Below are positions 7,661 to 16,460 of a stretch of 64,000 nt of DNA, in pieces; position 1 is the stretch's first letter; every line of letters starts with the position of its first letter. The notes below the pieces were generated by a model. The model did no database searches. It was not told where the DNA came from and was given only the letters and a program-made list of their open reading frames with translations. Source of the stretch: Inhella proteolytica (GTDB taxonomy: Bacteria > Pseudomonadota > Gammaproteobacteria > Burkholderiales > Burkholderiaceae_C); NCBI RefSeq assembly GCF_016093275.1, contig NZ_JAEDAK010000002.1, forward strand, positions 186,001 through 250,000. The letters run 5' to 3'. The position numbers and the translations under genes were made by a program.

Positions 7661-9076
7661 ATGGACCACCAACTGAACGAACGCCTGCAATTGCTGCTCC
7701 AGCAGCAGCGTGCCGCCTTCCGGGCCGAGCCCTACCCCACCCTGGCCACGCGGCGCGACCGCCTGGAGCGCGTGCGCGCCCTGGTGCAGAAGCATGGCGA
7801 CGCTTTTGCCAAGGCGGTGGACGCGGACTTCGGCCACCGCAGCGTGCACGAAACGCGGCTGACCGAACTCTTCACCGCCGAGGCCGCGGTGAACCATGCG
7901 CTGCGCAACCTGGCCAGCTGGATGAAGGTGCGGCGCATCTCCACCGCCCTGCACTTCCTGCCCGGCCACAACCGCCTGATGCCGCAACCCCTGGGCGTGG
8001 TGGGCGTCATCTCGCCCTGGAACTACCCGATCTACCTGGCGCTCACGCCCGCCGTGGCCGCCATGGCCGCCGGCAACCGGGTGATCGTCAAGCCCAGCGA
8101 GCTGACGCCGCGCTGCTCCGAACTGCTGGCGCAGACGGTGGGCGAGTTCTTCGCTCCCGAAGAATTCCAGGTCGTGACCGGCGACGCCAAGATGGCTGCC
8201 GCCTTCGCGCGCCTGCCCTTTGACCACCTGTTCTTCACCGGCTCCACCGCCGTGGGCCGCCATGTGGCCCAGGCCGCCGCCGCGAACCTGACGCCGGTGA
8301 CGCTGGAGCTGGGCGGCAAGAGCCCGGTGATCGTGCTGAGCGACGCCAACCTGAGCGTCACCGCCGAGCGCCTGGCCTTTTCCAAGCTGCTGAACGCCGG
8401 CCAGACCTGCGTGGCGCCGGACTACATCCTGTGCCCGCGCCGCATGCTGCCCGAGCTGGCCAAGGCCATCCTGGCGGCCATGCGGCGCTTCTACCCGACG
8501 CTGGCCGACAACCCGGACTACAGCGCCATCGTCTCGCCCCGCCACCACCAGCGCCTGCTGGACCTGCTGGCCGAGGCCGAACAAGGCGGTGCCAAGCTGC
8601 TGCGCTCGCACGAGGAAGAGCTGGACCCGCACGAGCGCAAGCTCATGCCCACCCTGGTGCTGAACGCCGAACCCGAGATGGGCGTGATGCGCGAGGAGCT
8701 GTTCGGCCCCATCCTGCCCCTGCTGCCCTACGACAAGCTCGACCAGGCCATCCACATCGTGCAGCAGGGCGAGCGCCCGCTCGCGCTCTACATCTTTGGC
8801 CACGACGAGAAAGCGCAGCAGCGCATCCTGCGCGAAACGCATGCGGGCGGTGTCACCATCAACGACTGCATCTGGCACCTTGGGCAGGAAGACCAGCCCT
8901 TCGGCGGCGTGGGCGCCAGCGGCCAGGGCCACTACCACGGCGAGTGGGGCTTCCGCACCTTCTCGAAGGAGAAGCCGGTGTTCAGCAACCCCATGATGGC
9001 CGGCACGCGCCTGTTCTACCCGCCCTACGGCAAGGTGTTCGAGGGCCTGCTGGGCGTGCTGCGCAAGCTGTCCTGA
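7661..9076 (+). CDS. Coniferyl-aldehyde dehydrogenase type NAD(P)-dependent aldehyde dehydrogenase
   Basis: A 471-residue ALDH superfamily enzyme oxidising an aldehyde to its acid. Catalytic features are visible: Asn121 in SPWNYP, Glu216 in ELGGKSP, and nucleophilic Cys250 in NAGQTCVAPDY. The NAD-binding FTGSTAVGR segment lies at 192-200. The C-terminal part, with DCIWHLGQEDQPFGGVGASG, is typical of the CalB-like subgroup (coniferyl or medium/long-chain aldehyde dehydrogenases). No signal peptide is present, so it is cytoplasmic. Its stop overlaps the start of a Tat-signal gene by one base (TGATG), and a GMC oxidoreductase follows. The cluster probably oxidises an alcohol through aldehyde to acid. 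Confidence 0.9.
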   Translation: MDHQLNERLQLLLQQQRAAFRAEPYPTLATRRDRLERVRALVQKHGDAFAKAVDADFGHRSVHETRLTELFTAEAAVNHALRNLASWMKVRRISTALHFLPGHNRLMPQPLGVVGVISPWNYPIYLALTPAVAAMAAGNRVIVKPSELTPRCSELLAQTVGEFFAPEEFQVVTGDAKMAAAFARLPFDHLFFTGSTAVGRHVAQAAAANLTPVTLELGGKSPVIVLSDANLSVTAERLAFSKLLNAGQTCVAPDYILCPRRMLPELAKAILAAMRRFYPTLADNPDYSAIVSPRHHQRLLDLLAEAEQGGAKLLRSHEEELDPHERKLMPTLVLNAEPEMGVMREELFGPILPLLPYDKLDQAIHIVQQGERPLALYIFGHDEKAQQRILRETHAGGVTINDCIWHLGQEDQPFGGVGASGQGHYHGEWGFRTFSKEKPVFSNPMMAGTRLFYPPYGKVFEGLLGVLRKLS

Positions 9077-9570
9077 TGCAGCGCCGCTCCCTGCTGAAGC
9101 TGGGCCTGGGCGGCGCGGTGCTGCTGGGCCTGGCCGGCGGCATTGCCGCCTTCTGGACCCCGGGCCTGCAAGGCCCCAAGCTCACCCCCGCCGGCCGCCA
9201 GGCCATGGGGGCCGTGGCGCGCGCCGTGCTGGAAGGCGCGCTGCCGGCCGATGAGGCCGCGCTGAGCCGCCACCTGGACGAACTGGAAAAGCTCTTCGCC
9301 GGCCTGCCGCCGGCGGTGCAGGCCGAGCTGGAGCAGCTGATGGGCCTGATCGCCAACGGCCCCGGCCGCCTGGGTCTGCTGGGCATGGCCAAGCCCCTGC
9401 ACGAGCAGCCCCTGCCCGCGCTGAGCGCCGCGCTGCAAAGCCTGCGCCACAGCCGCCTGGCCTTGCGCCAGCAGGTGTACTTCGCGCTGCGCGACCTGAA
9501 CTGCGCGGCCTTCTACAGCCAGCCTTCCGCCTGGGCCACGATGGGCTACCCAGGCCCCCGAGAGATTTGA
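9076..9570 (+). CDS. Tat-signal small protein, partner of GMC oxidoreductase
   Basis: A 164-residue protein beginning MQRRSLLKLGLGG followed by a hydrophobic stretch: a twin-arginine-type signal of the RRxxLK form. The remainder is mostly helical (LDELEKLFAGLPPAVQAELEQLMGLI) and ends YSQPSAWATMGYPGP, which resembles the small-subunit or chaperone-like partners found next to GMC alcohol oxidases and gluconate dehydrogenases. It shares one base with the gene before it and one with the GMC gene after it, so all three are translated as a unit. Likely role: maturation or export partner of the GMC enzyme, which itself has no signal peptide. That role is an inference. Confidence 0.78.
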   Translation: MQRRSLLKLGLGGAVLLGLAGGIAAFWTPGLQGPKLTPAGRQAMGAVARAVLEGALPADEAALSRHLDELEKLFAGLPPAVQAELEQLMGLIANGPGRLGLLGMAKPLHEQPLPALSAALQSLRHSRLALRQQVYFALRDLNCAAFYSQPSAWATMGYPGPREI

Positions 9571-11189
9571 TGAGCTCCCTCCCCGATCCGATTCAAGAGG
9601 GCCTGGCGCGTGGCTGGCAAGTGCGTGGCGGCGAGCATGGCGCCCTGCCCGCCGAAGTAGCGGTGGACGTGGCCATCATCGGCAGCGGTGCCGGGGGCGG
9701 CATCACGGCCGAGATGCTGAGCAAGGCCGGTCTGAAGGTGCTGGTGATCGAGGAAGGCCCGCTGCGCAGCAGCCGCCATTTCCGCCAGCGCGAGGCCGAG
9801 GCCTACCCACAGCTGTACCAGGAATCGGCCGGCCGCAAGACGGCGGACAAGGGCATCACCATCCTGCAGGGCCGCTGCGTGGGCGGCAGCACCACGGTCA
9901 ACTGGACCAGCAGCTTCCGCACCCCCGCGGCCACGCTGGCGTACTGGCAGCAGCACTTCGGCCTGGGCGACTTCGGCCCGGAGCAGATGGCCCCCTGGTT
10001 CGCGCAGGCGGAACAGCGCCTGAACGTCAGCGACTGGCTGACCGCGCCGAACGCCAACAACACCGTGCTGGAGCGCGGCGCCAACAAGCTCGGTATCAAG
10101 ACCCCGCACATCCGCCGCAATGTGAAGGGCTGCTGGAACCTGGGCAGCTGCGGCATGGGCTGCCCGACCAACGCCAAGCAGTCCATGCTGGTGACCACCC
10201 TGCCCGCCGCCCTGGAGGCCGGCGCCCAGCTCTTCGTGCAGACGCGCGTGCAGCGTCTGCAACACGACGGCCAGACCATCCAGGCCCTGCACTGCGTCCC
10301 CGTCAGCCTGAACAGTGCCGCGCAGCCGGGCGCCTGCGTGATCAAGGCCCGGCATGTGGTGCTGGCCGGTGGCGCCATCAACTCGCCGGCGCTGCTGCTG
10401 CGCTCTCAGGCGCCCGACCCCCACGGCCTGCTGGGCCGGCGCACCTTCCTGCACCCCACCGTGGGCACCTCGGCGCAGTTCGACGAACGCATCGAGGGCT
10501 GGGCCGGCGCGCCGCAATCCATTTATTCCGACCACTACCTCGAGACCCAGGCCATCGACGGTGCCATCGGCTTCAAGCTGGAGGCGCCGCCGCTCTACCC
10601 CGTCATCATGGCCACCACCATGGCCGGCTTCGGGCCTGGCATGGCCCAGCAGCTGAAGGACTTCCCGCACACCCAGGTGCTGCTGGCCCTGCTGCGCGAC
10701 GGCTTCCACCCCGACGCCCCCGGCGGCCAGGTGCAGCTGCGCAGCGATGGCAGCCCGGTGCTGGACTACCCGCTCACCGCCACCCTGATGGACGGCGTGC
10801 GCCGCGCCTACCTGGCGATGGCCGAGATCCAGTTCGCGGCCGGCGCGCGGACGGTGCAACCCCTGCATGAGCAGGCCGCGCCCTACAAGAGCTGGGCCGA
10901 GGCCAAGGCCGCCATCCAGGCGCTGGACTACCGGCCGCTCAGCACCCGCGTGGTGAGCGCCCATGTGATGGGCGGCTGCAACCTGGCCGGCAACGAGCAG
11001 CTCGGCGTCTGCCGCCCGGACGGCAAGCACTGGCAGTTGCAGAACTTGAGCGTGCACGACGGCAGCCTCTTCCCCACCAGCATCGGCGCCAACCCGCAGC
11101 TCTCAATCTACGGCCTGGTGACGCGGCTGACCAGCGGCCTGGCGCAGCGCCTGACTGGACGCGCCGTGCAGCTCGCCGCGGCCGCTTGA
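9570..11189 (+). CDS. GMC family FAD-dependent oxidoreductase
   Basis: A 539-residue flavoprotein with the FAD dinucleotide-binding motif DVAIIGSGAGGG near residue 35, the second GMC element GRCVGGSTTVNW, the cysteine-rich segment NLGSCGMGCPTNAK typical of the long-chain alcohol oxidase and cholesterol-oxidase-like branch, and the C-terminal VSAHVMGGCNL ... HDGSLFPTSIGANPQLSIYG block carrying the active-site His region. I chose the ATG at 9570, which overlaps the previous stop (TGATG), rather than a TTG three bases upstream. Together with the Tat-signal protein and the aldehyde dehydrogenase it should oxidise a hydrophobic alcohol, probably delivering electrons to the respiratory chain (inferred). 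Confidence 0.9.
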   Translation: MSSLPDPIQEGLARGWQVRGGEHGALPAEVAVDVAIIGSGAGGGITAEMLSKAGLKVLVIEEGPLRSSRHFRQREAEAYPQLYQESAGRKTADKGITILQGRCVGGSTTVNWTSSFRTPAATLAYWQQHFGLGDFGPEQMAPWFAQAEQRLNVSDWLTAPNANNTVLERGANKLGIKTPHIRRNVKGCWNLGSCGMGCPTNAKQSMLVTTLPAALEAGAQLFVQTRVQRLQHDGQTIQALHCVPVSLNSAAQPGACVIKARHVVLAGGAINSPALLLRSQAPDPHGLLGRRTFLHPTVGTSAQFDERIEGWAGAPQSIYSDHYLETQAIDGAIGFKLEAPPLYPVIMATTMAGFGPGMAQQLKDFPHTQVLLALLRDGFHPDAPGGQVQLRSDGSPVLDYPLTATLMDGVRRAYLAMAEIQFAAGARTVQPLHEQAAPYKSWAEAKAAIQALDYRPLSTRVVSAHVMGGCNLAGNEQLGVCRPDGKHWQLQNLSVHDGSLFPTSIGANPQLSIYGLVTRLTSGLAQRLTGRAVQLAAAA

Positions 11190-11274
11190 TCAAGGGGCCT
11201 TACCCCCGAGCAAACGTCAGGCCGGCGGGCCGCCGGGCTCCCGCAGACTACGGCCCTCAAGCCCGTCTGCGCCC

Positions 11275-12759
11275 ATGAACTTCAACGACTACCGCCGCCA
11301 CGACGCCACCGCCCTGGCGGCCCTGGTGCAGGCCGGCAAGACCACGCCGCTGGACCTGCTGGTGACGGCCCTGACGCGTCTGCAGACCGTGCAGCCCAGG
11401 CTCAACCCGGTGGCGCGCCTGCTGGAAAAGGAAGCCGGCGCACAGATCGAAGCCGGCGTGCACGGGCCCTTTGCCGGCGTGCCCTTCCTGCTCAAGGACG
11501 CCGGCCACGACGTGCAGGGCGTGCCCACCAGCTACGGCAGCCGCGCCATTCGCACCCAGGCCGCGCAGGACAGCCACTACACCCAGCGCTGCCGCGGCGC
11601 CGGCCTGGTGATCTTCGGCAAGACCAACAGCCCGGAGCTGGCGCTGAAGGGCGTGACCGACCCGGCCGCCTACGGACGCACGTCCAACCCCTGGGACCCG
11701 GGCCGCACGCCGGGCGGCAGCAGCGGCGGCGCGGCCGCGGCGGTGGCCGCCGGCATCGTGCCCATGGCCGGTGGGGGGGACGGTGGCGGCTCCATCCGCA
11801 TTCCCGCCGCCTGCTGCGGCCTGGTGGGCCTACGCCCCTCGCGCGGGCGCATCTCGGAAGGCCCGGGCTTCGGCGAGGTCTGGCTTGGCTGCAACAGCCA
11901 GGGCGTGATCACCCGCTCGGTGCGCGACAGCGCCGCCATGCTGGACATCCTCTCCGGCCCCGAACCCGGCGACCCCTTCGTCATCGCCCCGCCGCCCGCC
12001 CCGTTTGCAGAGCTGGCGATGCAGGCACCGCGGCGCCTGAAGATCGGCTGGAGCACGGCCTCGCCCATCGGCACGGAAGTGCACCCCGAGGCAGTGGAGG
12101 CCGTGCAGCGCACGCTCACGCTGCTGCGCCGGCTCGGCCATGAGGTGACCGAGGCCGAGCCCGAAATCGACGGCGCGGCGCTGGCGCAGACCTTCCTGCA
12201 GATGTACTTCGCGCTCATCCCGGCCGCGATCGACCAGGCCGTGGCGCAGGGCGCGCGTGCGGCGGACTTCGAGCCGCTCACGCGCATCATGGCCACGCTG
12301 GGCCGCGGCCAGAGCGCCGCCCAGGTGGTGACGGTGCTGGACCAATGGAACGGCTTTGCACGTGCGCTCGGTCGCTACCACCAGCAGTTCGACCTTTACC
12401 TCACGCCCACGCTGGCCTCGCCCCCGGTGCCGCATGGCACCGGCGACCCACCCCCGCTGCAGATGATGGTGCTCAAGGCCCTGCGCGCCAGCGGCCTGCT
12501 CGGCCTGCTCTCCCGCCTGGGCCTGCTGGACGCCGCGGTGGCGCAGATCGCGCGCGACAACCTGCGCCATGTGCCCTTCACCCAGCTGGCCAATGTGACG
12601 GGCACCCCCGCCATCAGCCTGCCCCTGCACTGGACGACCGAAGGCCTGCCCCTGGGCGTGCAGTTCCATGGCCCGCATGGCAGCGAGGCCCTGCTGCTGC
12701 AGCTGGCGACCCAGCTGGAACAGGCCCAGCCCTGGTTCGAGCGCTTCCCGCGCGAATGA
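11275..12759 (+). CDS. Amidase signature family hydrolase
   Basis: A 494-residue amidase with the complete Ser-cisSer-Lys triad: Lys74 in FLLKDAG, the cis-Ser in GGSSGG at 147-152, and nucleophile Ser173 in GGGSIRIPA. This family hydrolyses amide bonds in compounds such as fatty-acid amides, aryl amides or glutamine-like donors; the C-terminal part (HVPFTQLANVTGTPAISLPL) matches the 6-aminohexanoate-cyclic-dimer/fatty-acid-amide branch better than GatA. No gatB or gatC is adjacent, which supports a catabolic role. No signal peptide. It begins 85 nt after the GMC gene and is followed by the next gene after 9 nt. Confidence 0.9.
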   Translation: MNFNDYRRHDATALAALVQAGKTTPLDLLVTALTRLQTVQPRLNPVARLLEKEAGAQIEAGVHGPFAGVPFLLKDAGHDVQGVPTSYGSRAIRTQAAQDSHYTQRCRGAGLVIFGKTNSPELALKGVTDPAAYGRTSNPWDPGRTPGGSSGGAAAAVAAGIVPMAGGGDGGGSIRIPAACCGLVGLRPSRGRISEGPGFGEVWLGCNSQGVITRSVRDSAAMLDILSGPEPGDPFVIAPPPAPFAELAMQAPRRLKIGWSTASPIGTEVHPEAVEAVQRTLTLLRRLGHEVTEAEPEIDGAALAQTFLQMYFALIPAAIDQAVAQGARAADFEPLTRIMATLGRGQSAAQVVTVLDQWNGFARALGRYHQQFDLYLTPTLASPPVPHGTGDPPPLQMMVLKALRASGLLGLLSRLGLLDAAVAQIARDNLRHVPFTQLANVTGTPAISLPLHWTTEGLPLGVQFHGPHGSEALLLQLATQLEQAQPWFERFPRE

Positions 12760-12768
12760 GAGGGTGAG

Positions 12769-13218
12769 ATGCAGCCCCTGCCCCCCGAGATCCAGCAACT
12801 GCTGCGCAACGGCCAGACCCTGGAAGCGATCAAGCGCCTGCGCGAGCTCACCGGCCTGGGCCTGAAGGAAGCCAAGGATGCGGTGGACGGCGGCCGCCTG
12901 CCCACCGCCGCCGCGCCGCGCCCGGCAGCCCAAGGGCCGGTGGGCGACGCCGTGCACCAGGCCTTGCAGCAGGGCCAGCTGATCGAGGCCATCCGCCGGC
13001 TGCGCGAGCAGCAGCCCGGGCTGGGGCTGAAAGAGGCCAAGGAGCGCATCGAGGCGCATCTGGCCCAGCACCCGGCGCTGAAGGCGCTGGCCGAGCAGGC
13101 CTATCTGGAGCGCCGCAACGCCACCCTGGCCACCCTGGGGCGCTGGGCCTTCACGGCGGCGCTGCTGGCGCTGGCCGCCTGGGCGGCCTGGCGTTTGCTG
13201 CGCCCGCCGCTGGACTGA
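12769..13218 (+). CDS. Membrane-anchored protein with two bL12-C-terminal-like repeats
   Basis: A 149-residue protein with two copies of a module resembling the C-terminal domain of ribosomal protein bL12: residues 16-42 (TLEAIKRLRELTGLGLKEAK...) and 70-97 (LIEAIRRLREQQPGLGLKEAK...). The GLGLKEAK core, which contacts translation factors in bL12, is intact in both. A proline/alanine linker (about 43-58) separates them, and residues 124-145 form a transmembrane helix with a short tail, so the repeats probably face the cytoplasm (topology inferred). It starts 9 nt after the amidase stop, in the same operon. Function unknown; interaction with translation factors or simply a helical protein-protein module are both possible. 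Confidence 0.75.
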   Translation: MQPLPPEIQQLLRNGQTLEAIKRLRELTGLGLKEAKDAVDGGRLPTAAAPRPAAQGPVGDAVHQALQQGQLIEAIRRLREQQPGLGLKEAKERIEAHLAQHPALKALAEQAYLERRNATLATLGRWAFTAALLALAAWAAWRLLRPPLD

Positions 13219-13241
13219 TCAGCGCCGCCGCGCGGCCCGGC

Positions 13242-13517
13242 TCAAGCTCTTGAGAGCCGCCAGCCCAGCGGCAGCACCATCAGGCCCAGCATCAGGGCGT
13301 AACCCAGCAGCTTGCCCTCGACGCCCCAGAGCGCCAAGGCGGCGATCTGCCCGAGCAGCGCCGCCGCCGCAGCCTCCCCCCACAGCCGCTTCCAGCCCGC
13401 CGCCCGCAGGGGCTGACGCCACACCAGGCCCTTGGCCAGCAGCACCAGTAGCGCCGCCACCGCCAGGGGCGCAGCAAGGAAATTGGCGAGATGCCAGAAC
13501 AAGGTCAAGAAGGACAT
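13242..13517 (-). CDS. Small hypothetical membrane protein divergent from hemA
   Basis: A 91-residue hydrophobic protein with about three membrane helices (residues 5-28, 48-64, 68-86) and few charged residues: a signal-anchor-like N terminus MSFLTLFWHLANFLAAPLAV, then AAAAALLGQIAALALWGV and LLGYALMLGLMVLPLGWRL. I do not recognise the family. Only 27 bp separate its ATG from the divergent hemA start, so the two promoters must overlap the coding regions. It converges on the bL12-like gene with a 23-bp gap. Coding status is supported by the consistent membrane topology and the tight intergenic spacing. Confidence 0.65.
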   Translation of the reverse strand: MSFLTLFWHLANFLAAPLAVAALLVLLAKGLVWRQPLRAAGWKRLWGEAAAAALLGQIAALALWGVEGKLLGYALMLGLMVLPLGWRLSRA

Positions 13518-13544
13518 GGGGTCAAAATTTTAGAATCCGCCCCA

Positions 13545-14822
13545 ATGCCCGTTTTCGCCCTCGGCCTCAATCACGCGTCCGCCCCCCTGGCGCTGCGTGA
13601 AAAGCTGGCCTTCAACCCCGATCAACTCGTGCCCCAGGTGCAGGCGCTGCAGCAGCGTCTGCAGGCCGCCGCCCCCATGGCAAAGGCCGAGGTGGCCCTG
13701 CTGTCCACCTGCAACCGCACCGAGCTCTATGTGGCTGGGCCCTCGGGCTTGGCCGAGGTGGCGCAGGGCTGGATGGCCGAGCGTGCCGGGCTGGAAAGCA
13801 GCACCCTCAGACCCCACACCTACGTGCAGCGCGACAGCGATGCCGCGCGTCATGCCTTTCGCGTGGCCTCGGGGCTGGACTCCATGGTGCTGGGCGAACC
13901 GCAAATCCTCGGCCAGTTCAAGCAGGCCGTGCGCGAGGCCGACGCCGCCGGCACGCTGGGCAGCACCCTGCACCAGCTGTTCCAGCGCAGCTTCCAGGTG
14001 GCCAAGGAGGTGCGCACCAGCACCGAGATCGGCGCCCACTCGATCTCCATGGCGGCAGCCGCCGTGCGCCTGGCCGCCCAGCTGTTCGAGGACTTGAAGC
14101 GCGTGCGGGTGCTGTGCATCGGTGCCGGCGAAATGATCCAGCTCGCCGCCACCCACTTCGCCGCCCAGCATCCGGCCGCCTTGGTGATTGCCAACCGCAC
14201 CGCCGCGCGCGCCGAGCAGTTGGCCCAGCACCTGGGCGGCGACACGATGCCGCTGGCCGAAGTCAGCACCCAGTTGCACCAGTTCGACGCCATCATCAGC
14301 TGCACCGCCAGCCAGCTGCCGCTGATCCTCAGGCCCATGGTGGAGCGCGCGCTGAAGGCGCGCCGCCGCCGCCCGATGTTCCTGGTGGACCTGGCCGTGC
14401 CACGCGACATCGAACCCGCCGTGGGCGAGTTGAACGACGCCTACCTCTACAGCGTGGACGACCTCTCCGCCCTGGTGCAGACCGCCGGCGAGAAGCGCCA
14501 GGCCGCCGTGGCCCAGGCCGAGGCCATCGTCGACCAAGGCGTGCAGGGCTTTGCGCAGTGGCTGGACCAGCGCCACTCGGTGCCGCTGATCCAAGCCCTG
14601 CAGCACCAGGTGGACGACTGGCGCCAGCAAGCGCTGGCGCGTGCGCGCCGCCAACTGCAGCGCGGCGAGGCCCCCGAGGCCGCGCTGGACGCCTTTGCCC
14701 ACCAGTTCAGCCACAAGCTGATGCATGGCCTGCTGGCCGAACTGCATGGCGCCCAGGGCGAGGAGCGCCGCCAGCTCGAGGCCTTGATCCAGCGCCTGTT
14801 TCTGCGCACCCACGAGCGATGA
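13545..14822 (+). CDS. hemA: Glutamyl-tRNA reductase
   Basis: A 425-residue enzyme reducing glutamyl-tRNA(Glu) to glutamate-1-semialdehyde, the first committed step of C5-pathway haem synthesis. It has the N-terminal GLNHASAPL motif, the catalytic cysteine at residue 56 in LLSTCNRTEL, GLDSMVLGEPQILGQ, the NADPH-binding segment RVLCIGAGEMIQLAA, and a C-terminal dimerisation helix. The ATG at 13545 is the position that puts the conserved GLNH motif at the usual distance from the N terminus; codons upstream would add an 18-residue tail. A TAGAAT hexamer lies only 9 nt before the ATG, so a very short leader is possible. An 79-bp hairpin-rich gap separates it from the next gene. Confidence 0.96.
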   Translation: MPVFALGLNHASAPLALREKLAFNPDQLVPQVQALQQRLQAAAPMAKAEVALLSTCNRTELYVAGPSGLAEVAQGWMAERAGLESSTLRPHTYVQRDSDAARHAFRVASGLDSMVLGEPQILGQFKQAVREADAAGTLGSTLHQLFQRSFQVAKEVRTSTEIGAHSISMAAAAVRLAAQLFEDLKRVRVLCIGAGEMIQLAATHFAAQHPAALVIANRTAARAEQLAQHLGGDTMPLAEVSTQLHQFDAIISCTASQLPLILRPMVERALKARRRRPMFLVDLAVPRDIEPAVGELNDAYLYSVDDLSALVQTAGEKRQAAVAQAEAIVDQGVQGFAQWLDQRHSVPLIQALQHQVDDWRQQALARARRQLQRGEAPEAALDAFAHQFSHKLMHGLLAELHGAQGEERRQLEALIQRLFLRTHER

Positions 14823-14857
14823 GCGCCCCCGCACGGCCGCTCCGAAGGGGGCGCGTT

Positions 14858-14888
14858 CCTCCCCTGGGGAGGTGGTCACGAAGTGACC
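14858..14888. repeat. Pair of adjacent perfect hairpins between hemA and the GNAT gene
   Basis: Two perfect inverted repeats lie one base apart: CCTCCCC-T-GGGGAGG (14858-14872) and GGTCAC-GAA-GTGACC (14874-14888). They sit in a 79-bp gap rich in CCGAAGG-type sequence, and together resemble dispersed intergenic repeats seen in Burkholderiales genomes (recollection, not searched). Without a following T-run they are not a classical terminator, although an RNA stem at this place could protect or separate the hemA and GNAT-prfA-prmC messages. Confidence 0.45.
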
Positions 14889-14901
14889 GGAAGGTCAACC
14901 A

Positions 14902-15378
14902 ATGAGCACCGTCTTCACGCTGGCGGTCGAATCGCCCCGCCAGCCGGCGGTGCGGGCGCTGATCGACGAGCTCGACGCCTACCAGATCCCGCTCTACCCG
15001 ATCGAGAGCCACCATGGCATCGACATCGAGGCCTTGTGTGCGCCCGAGGTGCACTTCCTGGTGGCGCGTGACGCCTCGGGCGAGGCACAAGCCTGCGGGG
15101 CGGTGCTCGTGGCCCCCGTGGATGGCGAGCCCGCGGGAGAGCTCAAGCGCATGTACGTGCGTCCCGCCCTGCGCGGCCAAGGCCTGGGGCGCCTGATCCT
15201 GCAGGCGCTGGAGCAGCATGCCCGCCAACAGGACGCGAAAAGGCTCTACCTGGAAACCGGTTGCCGCCAGCCCGAGGCCCTGGGCCTGTACGAGCGCGCC
15301 GGCTTTGTCCGCATCGGTCCCTTCGGGGCCTACGCCGAGGATCCCCTCTCGGTCTTCATGATGAAAGAGCTGGAGTGA
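14902..15378 (+). CDS. GNAT family N-acetyltransferase
   Basis: A 158-residue single-domain acetyltransferase. The acetyl-CoA-binding motif A is [14 protein letters not shown] following ELKRMYV, and the downstream [16 protein letters not shown] block is typical of the family. It resembles small-molecule or polyamine-type GNATs, but the substrate cannot be assigned. Its stop shares one base with the prfA start (TGATG), so it heads an operon with prfA and prmC. A double hairpin lies just upstream of its ATG. Confidence 0.87.
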   Translation: MSTVFTLAVESPRQPAVRALIDELDAYQIPLYPIESHHGIDIEALCAPEVHFLVARDASGEAQACGAVLVAPVDGEPAGELKRMYVRPALRGQGLGRLILQALEQHARQQDAKRLYLETGCRQPEALGLYERAGFVRIGPFGAYAEDPLSVFMMKELE

Positions 15379-16460
15379 TGCGCGATTCCCTGCGCCAGCA
15401 GTTCCAGCGCCTGGAACTGCGCCTGGCGGAACTTGACGCCCTGCTGGGCGACCCCAGCGTGCATGCCGACCCGCAACGCCTGCGCAAGCTCGGCAAGGAA
15501 CAGACCGAGGTGGGCGGCCTGGTGGCGCAATGGCGCCGCTTCCAGCAGCGCGAGGCCGACCGCGCCGCCGCGCAGGAGCTGCTGGACGACCCCGACATGG
15601 CCGAGATGGCCAGGGAGGAGATCGCCGCCGCCGACGCCGAGCTGGAGACCCTGCATCAGCAACTGCAGTTCGCCCTGTTGCCCAAGGATCCGGACGACGA
15701 GCGCCCCGCCCTGCTGGAAATCCGCGCCGGCACCGGCGGCGATGAATCCGCGCTGTTCGCCGGCGACCTGGCGCGCATGTACCTGCGCTTTTGCGAGCGC
15801 CAGGGCTGGCGCACCGAGATCATGAGCGCGAACGAGTCGGACCTCGGCGGCTACAAGGAAGTGGTGTTCCGCATCGAGGGCGACGGCGCTTACGGGCAGC
15901 TGAAGTTCGAGAGCGGCGGCCACCGCGTGCAGCGCGTGCCGGCCACCGAGTCGCAGGGCCGCATCCACACCAGCGCCTGCACCGTGGCCGTGCTGCCCGA
16001 CCCCGGCGAGGCCGCCGAGGTGGAGCTGAACCCGGCCGAGCTGCGCATCGACACCTTCCGCGCCAGCGGCGCCGGCGGCCAGCACGTCAACAAGACCGAT
16101 TCGGCCATCCGCATCACGCACCTGCCCACCGGCATCGTGGCGGAGTGCCAGGACGACCGCAGCCAGCACCGCAACAAGGCCAAGGCCATGGCGGTGCTGC
16201 TGGCGCGCCTGCGCGAGCGCGAGCGCATCGCCCGCGAAGCCAAGGAAGCCGCCACCCGCAAGAGCCTGGTGGGCACGGGCGACCGCAGCGACCGCATCCG
16301 CACCTACAACTTCCCGCAGGGCCGGCTGACCGACCACCGCATCAACTTGACGCTCTACAAGCTGGGCATGGTGATGGAGGGCGATCTGGACGAAGTCATC
16401 CGCGCCCTGCAGGCCGCCCAGGCCGCCGAGCAACTGGCCGAGCTGGAAGGTCGGCGGTGA
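15378..16460 (+). CDS. prfA: Peptide chain release factor 1
   Basis: A 360-residue class I release factor that recognises UAA and UAG and triggers peptidyl-tRNA hydrolysis. The universal GGQ motif is at residues 233-235 ([14 protein letters not shown]) and the codon-reading PAT tripeptide, specific for RF1, at 188-190 (RVPATESQG). RF2 would show SPF and a programmed frameshift, neither of which is present. The start overlaps the preceding stop by one base, and the stop overlaps the prmC GTG start. The GGQ glutamine is the expected substrate of PrmC, encoded next. Confidence 0.97.
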   Translation: MRDSLRQQFQRLELRLAELDALLGDPSVHADPQRLRKLGKEQTEVGGLVAQWRRFQQREADRAAAQELLDDPDMAEMAREEIAAADAELETLHQQLQFALLPKDPDDERPALLEIRAGTGGDESALFAGDLARMYLRFCERQGWRTEIMSANESDLGGYKEVVFRIEGDGAYGQLKFESGGHRVQRVPATESQGRIHTSACTVAVLPDPGEAAEVELNPAELRIDTFRASGAGGQHVNKTDSAIRITHLPTGIVAECQDDRSQHRNKAKAMAVLLARLRERERIAREAKEAATRKSLVGTGDRSDRIRTYNFPQGRLTDHRINLTLYKLGMVMEGDLDEVIRALQAAQAAEQLAELEGRR

